A stretch of DNA of 64,000 nt. Origin: Alphaproteobacteria bacterium (GTDB taxonomy: Bacteria; Pseudomonadota; Alphaproteobacteria; Micropepsales; Micropepsaceae). The stretch spans positions 230,065-294,064 of the forward strand of contig JANXXU010000024.1 of the NCBI GenBank assembly GCA_025350465.1, given 5' to 3'. Below the pieces are notes generated by a model. That model made no database searches, was not told the origin of the DNA, and was given only the letters and a program-made list of their open reading frames with translations. The number at the start of each line of letters is the position of its first letter. Positions within the stretch are counted from its first letter, which is position 1. The position numbers were made by a program, and so were the translations under genes. This document shows positions 55,197 to 64,000 of this stretch, one piece after another.

Positions 55197-55655
55197 CTAA
55201 ACCGCTTCCGCGGCCGGCGCATCCTCGCCCCACATTTTTTCCAAATTGTAGAAGGCGCGAACCTCGGGCCGGAAGACGTGCACGATCACGTCGAGCGCAT
55301 CGACCAGCACCCAATCGCCTTGCGGCAATCCTTCGACCTTGCTGCGCAGTCCGGTCTTGTGCAGACGCTCGGTCAAGTGCTCGGCGATCGCGGCGACGTG
55401 ACGGGCCGAGCGCCCCGAGGCGACGACCATGTAGTCGGCTATCGGGCTCTTGTCCTTCAGAGCGATCGAGACGATGTTTTCGGCCTTGTCGGCGTCGAGC
55501 GTTTTCAGAACGAGATTGAGAAGCTCGGCATTTGCCTTCGGTGCCTTGGATGGGGCCTTGCGAACCGCTGGTTTCTTGGCGGGCGTTTTCTTCTTGTTTG
55601 ATTTGACGGCGACGGACTTTGTCCGGGATGAACGGACGGGCGTTTTGGGGGCCAG
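55197..55655 (-). CDS. rsfS: Ribosome silencing factor RsfS, CTG start proposed
   Basis: Binds ribosomal protein L14 and blocks subunit joining in starvation. The conserved RsfS domain is read as ELLNLVLKTLDADKAENIVS, ALKDKSPIADYMVVASGRSA, GLPQGDWVLVDALDVIVHVF and VRAFYNLEKMW. The first in-frame ATG (55430) would remove half the domain. Upstream the frame runs to a stop (TGA AGG AGC AAC ACG CTG); no ATG, GTG or TTG occurs in it, but a CTG at 55655 has AAGGAG seven bases before it. This gives 152 residues with a Lys/Pro/Ala-rich N-terminal tail of about 45. A lost start codon through sequence error is the alternative. Confidence 0.85.
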   Translation of the reverse strand: MAPKTPVRSSRTKSVAVKSNKKKTPAKKPAVRKAPSKAPKANAELLNLVLKTLDADKAENIVSIALKDKSPIADYMVVASGRSARHVAAIAEHLTERLHKTGLRSKVEGLPQGDWVLVDALDVIVHVFRPEVRAFYNLEKMWGEDAPAAEAV

Positions 55656-55860
55656 CGTGTTGCTCCTTCAGCTTGGGTCGATCAAATGCTCGCGATAAAC
55701 AAATCTCGAGCCACGCGCACCGATACCTGAAGCAGCGTCATGCGATCCCGAAACCTGTCCTTCCATCGGCGTGCCGGAGCCCAAGAGACTCCACACGCAA
55801 CGACTACGCTAGCACGAATTGGTTCACGGCTTAATGACGAGATCGGAAAAAATTGCGGCA

Positions 55861-56490
55861 TTAGGGCCACATACCGCGCGAACGAATGGCGGTTGACGAT
55901 GCCGGATCGAGACGTTCTTCAAGAAAAACCCAAGCGGGCGGTGCCCGGTAGGCAAGTTCCTGTGCAATGGCGGGGTCAAGGCGCGCCGATTGGAGAAAGC
56001 GCGCCGCGGGCGATGCAAGCGCGGCCGTCGTGAAATCGGGCCGGGCGATCACGGCAATCGGCACGCGTTTGGCGATCGCTTTCCAGCGCCGCCAGCGGTG
56101 AAATTGACCGAGGTTGTCGCTGCCCATCAGCCAGACGAAGTGGGCTTTGGTGAACGAGCGTTGAAGAGCTTCGATCGTGTCGATCGTGTAGTGGGTGCCG
56201 AATGTTTGTTCCAGCGAGGTCACATAAATGCGCGGGTCGATCGCGATCGCGCGCGCGCGTTCGACGCGGGCGGCGAGTGGGGCGGAGTCTAGATTGCTCT
56301 TGAGCGGATTTTGCGGCGATACGACCCACAACACCGCATCGAGCTTGAGGCGCCGGAGCGCGATCAGGCTGATGTGGCGATGCGCCTCGTGCGCCGGATT
56401 GAACGAGCCGCCGAGCAAGCCGATGCGGCCGCCGGCGTTGATCTGCGCCAAGGCTTGCGGCGGCAGGATCTCAGGATCGAACCTGGCCAT
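55861..56490 (-). CDS. nadD: Nicotinate-nucleotide adenylyltransferase
   Basis: Forms deamido-NAD from nicotinate mononucleotide and ATP. 209 residues; nucleotidyltransferase motif [18 protein letters not shown], then [25 protein letters not shown] and [20 protein letters not shown]. Start at 56490 overlaps the end of proA by 20 bases. The open frame continues upstream within proA without homology. About 205 bases without a recognisable feature separate it from rsfS. Confidence 0.95.
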   Translation of the reverse strand: MARFDPEILPPQALAQINAGGRIGLLGGSFNPAHEAHRHISLIALRRLKLDAVLWVVSPQNPLKSNLDSAPLAARVERARAIAIDPRIYVTSLEQTFGTHYTIDTIEALQRSFTKAHFVWLMGSDNLGQFHRWRRWKAIAKRVPIAVIARPDFTTAALASPAARFLQSARLDPAIAQELAYRAPPAWVFLEERLDPASSTAIRSRGMWP

Positions 56491-57756
56491 CGCCCCGCAC
56501 GACATATTTGTAAGTGGTGAGTTCGCGCGCGCCGACGGGTCCGCGCGCATGCAAGCGCCCGGTCGCGATACCGATCTCGGCGCCGAAGCCGAATTCCGCG
56601 CCGTCGGCGAATTGCGTCGAGGCATTGGCGAGAACAATGGCGCTGTCGACCTCTTTGAGGAATTTCTCCGTTGCGGTCGCGTCTTCGCTGACGATCGCGT
56701 CGGTATGGGCGGAACCGTATTTCGCAATATGCGCAATGGCGCCGGCGACACCATCGACGAGGCGCACCGCCATGATGGCGTCGAGATATTCGGTGTACCA
56801 ATCATCCTCGATTGCGGGCTTGACGCGCGCGTCGACGCTTTGAGTCGGTGCGTCGCCACGTACTTCGCAGCCGGCGTCGAGCAAGGCCTGGACCAGGGGC
56901 TTCAAATGCGTTGCGGCGCCGGCGCGATCGACGAGCATCGTTTCCGCGGCACCGCAGACCGAGACGCGCCGCATCTTGGCGTTCAGAACGATCGCTTTCG
57001 CTTTTGCCGGTTCGGCCGATTTGTCGACATAGACATGACAATTGCCGTCGAGATGGGCGAGCACCGGCACACGCGCCTCTTTTTGTACGCGGGCGACAAG
57101 GCTCTTGCCGCCACGCGGCACGATGAGATCGACGGTGCCGTCGAGACCGGCGAGCATGTGGCCGACGGCAGCGCGATCGGAGGTTGCCACGATCTGCACG
57201 CAGCCTGCAGGCAATCCCGCGCGCAGCAAACCCTTGGCGACGCAGGCATGGATCGCGAGCGCCGAATTCAACGCTTCGGAGCCGCAGCGCAGAATGGCCG
57301 CGTTGCCGGACTTTAGGCACAGCGCGGCCGCGTCGATCGTCACGTTCGGGCGGCTCTCGTAAATGATGGCGATGACGCCGATGGGCACCCGCACGCGTGC
57401 TATTTTGAGGCCGTTGGGCCGCGCCCATTCGGCATCGCTCGTGCCGATAGGATCTTCGAGCTTGGCGACGGCCTCGACGCCCGCCGCCATCGCCTCGATC
57501 GCGTTCGACGTCAGGGCAAGGCGATCGATAAAGGCGGGCGTTGCCCCTTGTGTGAGCGCGAGTGCGATGTCGCGCGCGTTGGCCGATAAGATTTCGCCGG
57601 CACCTATGCGTAGTTCGGTCGCGATTGCGTCGAGCGCCTTGGCTTTCTGCTCCGATGACATCGATGCAAGATCACGCGCGGCTGCTCGCGCGGCTGCGCC
57701 CATTTCCTGCATCGTTTGTGCAAGGCCTGCGTCTGCCGATTCTTTCAGCGTCGCGT

Positions 57757-57760
<4 letters not shown>
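56471..57760 (-). CDS. proA: Gamma-glutamyl phosphate reductase
   Basis: NADPH-dependent second step of proline synthesis. 429 residues: [59 protein letters not shown], the catalytic Cys region [20 protein letters not shown] and the C-terminal [20 protein letters not shown]. Its ATG overlaps the proB stop by four bases (ATGA), so the two are translationally coupled; it precedes nadD. Confidence 0.97.
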
Positions 57761-60540
<2,780 letters not shown>

Positions 60541-60553
<13 letters not shown>

Positions 60554-61125
60554 GCATACCCCGTCGAGGCCGATCCGGAGGGACGGCCGACGGCTTCTGC
60601 CCATGACGAGCGGGGGAGCGTCATTTCCAAGCATTTCACATCTGCCCCACGCGCAAGGCATGGCCGCATGGCTTCAACGGTATAGCGGAAGCCGAGCTTT
60701 GTCAGCACGCGACCGGAAGGGTGATTGTCGACATAGTGACCGGCCACCAAACGCTCGACGTTGAGCGTTTCGAAGGCGTAGTCGCGCACAGCGAAGGCCG
60801 CCTCCGAGGCGTAGCCGCGATTCCAATAGGGTTCACCCAGCCAATAACCAAGCTCCCATTGACCATGTGCGCGAACGTCCAAGCCGATGCCGCCGATTTG
60901 TTCGCCGTCAAGCGCGATGCAAAGGGGCACGCTGGTTCCCGAGTCCCAAAAGCCCGGTTGCTTGGCGAGCCACTCGTCGGCGCATTCTTGCGTGTAAGGG
61001 TAGGGCATCATGCCGAGGTTCTTCGCGACGCGCCAATTGCTCGCGTTCTGCACGAGACGCACGCGGTCGCGCATTTCGTAGGCACGCAAAATCAGCCGTG
61101 AAGTCACGATGGGTGAAAAGCCCAT
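60541..61125 (-). CDS. GNAT N-acetyltransferase (RimJ/RimL type)
   Basis: 194 residues from 61125 (GGAAAGG upstream). FSPIVTSRLILRAYEMRDRV opens the RimJ/RimL-type fold; QECADEWLAKQPGFWDSGTS, GEQIGGIGLDVRAHGQWELG, YWLGEPYWNRGYASEAAFAV (acetyl-CoA loop) and GFRYTVEA follow. The last ~25 residues are extra. Separated from rpmA by a strong terminator, so it may have its own promoter. Confidence 0.87.
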
Positions 61126-61149
61126 GGCACGCTTACCTTTCCGACGAGG

Positions 61150-61186
61150 GAAAAACAAAAGAGGGAGATGGCGGACCATCTCCCTC
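61150..61186 (-). terminator. Strong intrinsic terminator of rplU-rpmA
   Basis: Perfect 11-bp stem GAGGGAGATGG (61161-61171) / CCATCTCCCTC (61176-61186) with a four-base loop. On the minus strand it is followed by TTTTGTTTTT (61151-61160); the plus strand also has a short T run (CGTTTT), so it may work both ways. Confidence 0.85.
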
Positions 61187-61239
61187 GTTTTCGGACCGCC
61201 ATCCCGTTATTCCCGGGAGGGGCCTATATGACCGTCCCG

Positions 61240-61512
61240 TTATTCCGCCGCCGCTACCGCCATCGGGTTTACCCAAATGACTTGTCGGCCGCGTGAATCC
61301 TTCTTGAAGGACACGTGACCGTGGACGAGCGCAAATAGCGTGTGATCGGTGCCCATGCCGACATTGCGGCCGGGATGGACCTTGGTGCCGCGCTGACGCA
61401 CGAGGATATTGCCGGCGAGCACGAGCTCACCGCCGAAATGTTTCACACCGAGACGCTGGCCCGGTGAGTCGCGGCCGTTGCGAGACGAGCCGCCAGCTTT
61501 CTTATGTGCCAT
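61240..61512 (-). CDS. rpmA: 50S ribosomal protein L27
   Basis: 90 residues, starts [20 protein letters not shown] with LGVKHFGGE, the N-terminal tail that reaches the peptidyl-transferase centre. [20 protein letters not shown] and [16 protein letters not shown] follow; the sequence has no N-terminal cleavage extension. Fourteen bases after rplU, standard order. Confidence 0.98.
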   Translation of the reverse strand: MAHKKAGGSSRNGRDSPGQRLGVKHFGGELVLAGNILVRQRGTKVHPGRNVGMGTDHTLFALVHGHVSFKKDSRGRQVIWVNPMAVAAAE

Positions 61513-61526
61513 GACGCATCGCTCCG

Positions 61527-61841
61527 TTAGCTCGCGCTGATCGCGGTGATCTTGACCGTCGTCTGATGCTGACGGTGACCGCGCGTGCGCTGATAATTCT
61601 GACGACGGCGCTTTTTGAAGATGATGATCTTGTCGTCGCGGCCGTGCTCGACGATTTCGGCCTCGACCTTGGCGCCCTTGACCAGCGGTTTGCCGACCGT
61701 CGTGGACGCGCCGTCGACGATCATCAAGACTTCGCCGAGCGCGATCTTCGACCCCGCCTCGCCGACCATGCGGTCGATTGTCAGCGTGTCGCCCTTGGCG
61801 ACCTTGTATTGCTTGCCTTGGGCCTTGATGACCGCGAACAT
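61527..61841 (-). CDS. rplU: 50S ribosomal protein L21
   Basis: 104 residues from the ATG at 61841: [60 protein letters not shown] and [17 protein letters not shown], all canonical. The open frame extends far upstream antisense to rlmJ without homology. The 153-base gap to divergent rlmJ should contain both promoters; none could be assigned securely. Confidence 0.98.
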   Translation of the reverse strand: MFAVIKAQGKQYKVAKGDTLTIDRMVGEAGSKIALGEVLMIVDGASTTVGKPLVKGAKVEAEIVEHGRDDKIIIFKKRRRQNYQRTRGHRQHQTTVKITAISAS

Positions 61842-61994
61842 TGCTGCGTCTCGTCTTTCGGGGCCGCCTTGTGAACCGCCCGTTGAATAGGGCGCAACCC
61901 CGCCTTTGATAGCGGGTGCGCCCGGAAGGCGCGCATCTAGACGGGCGGCCTTTACCCTGTCAAGGAAAAAGGGGCAGAAAACCGGCTCTTTCCG

Positions 61995-62825
61995 ATGAAC
62001 TATCGCCACGCATATCACGCCGGGAATTTCGCGGATGTCCTGAAGCACGGACTGCTGGTTTGGATCGTGCGCTATCTCCAGCAAAAGGACGCGCCGCTCT
62101 GCCTGATCGACACGCATGGCGGGGCGGGGGTCTACGACCTCGGTGGGACCGAGGCGCGGAAAACGGGCGAGGCCGCGGGCGGAGTCTTGCGGATCGCCGA
62201 AGCGTCGGACAGGCCGGCTGTGATCGAGCCGTACCGGCAGCTGGTGGGCGGCGCAAACGAAGCCGGTGCGATGACACGCTATCCGGGCTCGCCGTGGTTG
62301 ATGGCGGCAATGCTTCGCAAGCAAGATCGAGCGATCGTCGGCGAGCTGAATGGCGAGGATGTGGCGGCCCTGCGCGCGGCCCTCGCCGGGTTCGAGCGGG
62401 TGCGCGTCATGGAGGGCGACGGCTACGCGATGCTTCAAAAGATCGTGCCGCCGCGCGAGAAGCGCGGGCTCGTGCTGATCGATCCGCCGTTCGAGGCGAG
62501 CGACGAATTCGAAACGCTGGCGCAGGCGATCATCGCGACTCATGCGAAATGGCCGACCGGCGTCTATGTGATTTGGTATCCGCTCAAGGACGACGCCGCG
62601 GTCGAACGGTTTCACGCCGAGTTATTGAACGCGCGCCTGGCCAAGATGTTGAACATCACGCTCGACGTCGGTGCGGCGGATGAAGGCTTGCGCGCCTGCG
62701 GCCTCGTCGTGATCAATCCGCCGTGGATTCTGGAAAAAGAATGGCGCGAGGCGCTCGCCTGGCTCGCGCGCACGCTAGCGCGCGGAGCGAATGCGGCGAG
62801 TCGCATGGAATGGCTTGTGCCGTGA
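61995..62825 (+). CDS. rlmJ: 23S rRNA (adenine-2030 N6)-methyltransferase RlmJ
   Basis: SAM-dependent methylation of A2030 in 23S rRNA. 276 residues: MNYRHAYHAGNFADVLKHGL, LIDTHGGAGVYDLGGTEARK (SAM site), YPGSPWLMAAMLRKQDRAIV, GLVLIDPPFEASDEFETLAQ (the DPPF-like catalytic motif, seen as DPPFE) and YPLKDDAAVERFHAELLN. Divergent from rplU; ends four bases before the XRE gene stop, which converges. Confidence 0.95.
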   Translation: MNYRHAYHAGNFADVLKHGLLVWIVRYLQQKDAPLCLIDTHGGAGVYDLGGTEARKTGEAAGGVLRIAEASDRPAVIEPYRQLVGGANEAGAMTRYPGSPWLMAAMLRKQDRAIVGELNGEDVAALRAALAGFERVRVMEGDGYAMLQKIVPPREKRGLVLIDPPFEASDEFETLAQAIIATHAKWPTGVYVIWYPLKDDAAVERFHAELLNARLAKMLNITLDVGAADEGLRACGLVVINPPWILEKEWREALAWLARTLARGANAASRMEWLVP

Positions 62826-62829
62826 CCGC

Positions 62830-63021
62830 TTAGTCTTGCGAAAAAATCTGCTCGATCGGGGCGCCGAAGAGGCGGGCGATTTTGAAGGCGAGGGGCAGCG
62901 AGGGGTCGTATTTGCCGGTCTCGATGGCGTTGACGCTTTGGCGCGAGACCTCGAGGCGGCCGGCGAGATCGGCCTGGCTCCAACCGCGTTCGGCGCGCAG
63001 TACGCGCAAGCGGTTCTTCAC
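62830..63021 (-). CDS. XRE-family HTH transcriptional regulator
   Basis: 63-residue single-domain regulator: LRVLRAERGWSQADLAGRLE, VSRQSVNAIETGKYDPSLPL, AFKIARLFGAPIEQIFSQD, the short XRE type with recognition helix SRQSVNAIE. Starts at GTG 63021 overlapping the stop of the membrane-protein gene upstream (GTGA), so both are one transcript. Such pairs of a mini-XRE and a small membrane protein are common; the regulator probably represses its own promoter. Confidence 0.88.
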   Translation of the reverse strand: MKNRLRVLRAERGWSQADLAGRLEVSRQSVNAIETGKYDPSLPLAFKIARLFGAPIEQIFSQD

Positions 63022-63419
63022 CGGTAGGCCATCGCGAGCACGCCGCTCGCAAAACCCCACGCCACGCAAAAACCCGGGAAGATCCAGAACGCGCTCAGCG
63101 GCGGCACGTGCGTGTAGATCTCGAGGAAACCCCACGCGACCGTCACCGACAGCATAAGCCCCATGCCGATGAGCAGCGCCATAACGTGGCGCATGCGCAT
63201 GAACTCGTCTTTCTCTTCGACGACGTAGAGGCCCATGATGACGATGACGCCGATGATCGGGAGCGCCGGCAGGATGGCGAGCGCGTAGCCGATGGGGCCA
63301 TCCGGCGCTTGGCGGTTGTCAAAAAGCCAACTGACCCCGAGCACCAGCACGACGTAGGCAAGCATCGTCGGGAAGAAGCGCCAGAGGTAGCGGCGGTAGG
63401 CGGCCTTCGCGGCGGACAT
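63018..63419 (-). CDS. Membrane protein paired with the XRE regulator
   Basis: 133 residues from 63419 (AAGGAA upstream). Four hydrophobic segments: about 19-33 (MLAYVVLVLGVSWLF), 48-65 (ALAILPALPIIGVIVIMG), 78-98 (VMALLIGMGLMLSVTVAWGF) and 112-129 (WIFPGFCVAWGFASGVL). The sequence EEKDEFMRMRHVMALL in the middle loop recalls families adjacent to YozG-type regulators. Function unknown; co-transcribed with the XRE gene. Confidence 0.82.
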   Translation of the reverse strand: MSAAKAAYRRYLWRFFPTMLAYVVLVLGVSWLFDNRQAPDGPIGYALAILPALPIIGVIVIMGLYVVEEKDEFMRMRHVMALLIGMGLMLSVTVAWGFLEIYTHVPPLSAFWIFPGFCVAWGFASGVLAMAYR

Positions 63420-63454
63420 GACAAGGTTCCTTGTTCGAATGACAAGTATCATTT

Positions 63455-63484
63455 ACATATCTGCCCGCCGAATGTCAAGTGACA
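63455..63484 (-). promoter_or_regulatory. Candidate promoter and operator of the membrane-protein/XRE operon
   Basis: On the minus strand TTGACA (-35 consensus) lies inside the dyad TGTCA-CT-TGACA (plus coordinates 63473-63484), with an AT-rich TATGTAAAT-like -10 region about 17 bases downstream toward the gene. Nearby half-sites (ATGTCAT, TTGTCAG, AATGACA) resemble the dyad arms. An XRE repressor bound here would block the promoter. Motif seen; regulation inferred. Confidence 0.5.
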
Positions 63485-63524
63485 GTTACATTATGTCATT
63501 GATTCTTGTCAGAAGGCCGAACCG

Positions 63525-63773
63525 TCAGAGGCCGTCGGTCAGGCGCTTTCGGAAGGCGCGGTCGCGTTTCAAATGCCACTCGCGGCTCATCGCTTCGCCA
63601 CGCGAAGCATAGGCTTCGGCATAGATGAGGCCCCAGACGTGCCCGCGGGTGGCGCGCGCGCCGGTGCCTTCGTTGTGGCGCGCGAGGCGGCGCTCCAGAT
63701 CGGTCGTCCAGCCGACATAGGTGCGCACGCCGGACTTAAGCGAGGCGCCAAGCACATAAACGAAGCAGCGCAT
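63525..63773 (-). CDS. GIY-YIG nuclease-superfamily protein
   Basis: 82 residues, the small UvrC-like domain: FVYVLGASLKSGVRTYVGWT (GIY-YIG as VYV...YVG), TDLERRLARHNEGTGARATR (catalytic Arg and His region) and AMSREWHLKRDRAFRKRL (Glu in the REWHLKR helix). Such YhbQ-like proteins are widespread; cell role unclear. 139 bases upstream of the tRNA-Ser gene but in the opposite orientation. Confidence 0.9.
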   Translation of the reverse strand: MRCFVYVLGASLKSGVRTYVGWTTDLERRLARHNEGTGARATRGHVWGLIYAEAYASRGEAMSREWHLKRDRAFRKRLTDGL

Positions 63774-63912
63774 GGGTCCGATGTTAACGCGACCGGCGTG
63801 GCCCCGCGAAAATTCGTGCGCGACGCCTTTCTTGCGGGCGGGGGCGCGCTCGGCTATTCATCCGCCCCTCAAAACCGCCGCGCGGGAAGTTCCTCGCGTC
63901 TCACCTGAATAC

Positions 63913-64000
63913 GGATGGGTGGCAGAGTGGTCTATCGCACCGCACTCGAAATGCGGAGTACGGCAACGTACCGTGAGTTCGAATCTCACCCCATCCGCCA
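63913..64000 (+). tRNA. tRNA-Ser (anticodon CGA)
   Basis: 88 bases ending at the last base of the window with encoded CCA. Acceptor stem GGATGGG pairs with CCCATCC, discriminator G; D-arm GGCAGAGTGG region; anticodon stem CCGCA/TGCGG with loop CTCGAAA giving anticodon CGA (reads UCG); an extended variable arm (AGTACGGCAACGTACC) typical of serine tRNA; T-arm GTTCGAATC. All parts fit. Confidence 0.96.

Noticed and set aside
63913..64000. tRNA-Ser as an island attachment site
   Set aside because: The window ends at its last base, so no downstream integrase or 3' repeat can be examined, and nothing upstream duplicates its 3' end.

Overview
The window is a stretch of alphaproteobacterial chromosome with high GC (roughly 60-65% by eye) and almost gap-free coding. 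It looks like core genome, not an island, plasmid or prophage: no transposase, integrase island, phage gene or CRISPR array was seen. The gene order zapE / mdh-sucC-sucD-sucA-sucB-lpdA / xerC / fsa / priA / atpHAGDC and rplU-rpmA-GNAT-obgE-proB-proA-nadD-rsfS-rlmH-envC-ctpA-rppH is the kind seen in Hyphomicrobiales and related orders. Genes typical of the ethylmalonyl-CoA pathway (mesaconyl-CoA hydratase and a malyl-CoA lyase/thioesterase-type protein) and a CC0125/CC1285-type lipoprotein fit this. Genus and species cannot be read from the window.

Layout. 1-6.8 kb: leucine and aspartate-family synthesis (leuC truncated by the window edge, leuD, leuB, asd), interrupted by a DUF2442 protein, a beta-lactamase-fold serine hydrolase, a probable frameshifted remnant and a VOC protein. 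6.8-13.8 kb: lipoprotein, pdxY, a CoA-ester lyase, two secreted TPR proteins, mch, a secreted seven-blade propeller fused to an Inh-like domain, and dgkA. 13.8-18.2 kb: mmsA, an LprI-like secreted protein, zapE and a Pro/Ala-rich exported protein. 18.6-34.7 kb: the TCA block mdh ... sucCDAB-lpdA, with an acyl-CoA catabolism insert (acyl-CoA dehydrogenase, a two-part thioesterase, two enoyl-CoA hydratases), a methyltransferase/VanW pair and a small secreted protein between sucC and sucD. 34.7-39.2 kb: GNAT, xerC, transaldolase-like fsa, priA. 39.4-44.5 kb: the F1 operon atpHAGDC, with a 148-bp palindrome between atpD and atpC. 44.5-49.3 kb: ferritin-like protein, a repeat-rich intergenic stretch, a small membrane protein, a ubiquitin-fold MoaD/ThiS protein beside a BNR-repeat protein, and an alpha/beta hydrolase. 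49.3-62 kb, almost all minus strand: a cell-envelope and growth operon set (rppH, divergent polysaccharide deacetylase, ctpA, envC-like, gpmA, rlmH, rsfS, nadD, proA, proB, obgE, two GNATs, rpmA, rplU). 62-64 kb: rlmJ, an XRE regulator/membrane-protein pair, a GIY-YIG protein and tRNA-Ser(CGA), whose encoded CCA is the last base of the window.

Most genes are housekeeping. The less ordinary material is: (i) the propeller-Inh fusion translationally coupled to dgkA; (ii) the secreted protein inside the suc operon; (iii) the MoaD/ThiS-BNR pair; (iv) several families of palindromic repeats, including two composite inverted pairs and the hairpin inside the atp operon; (v) RsfS apparently starting at CTG; (vi) a perfect TTAA-N7-TTAA CtrA-type site; and (vii) several intergenic dyads that could be operators. 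No clearly new defence or mobile system was found.
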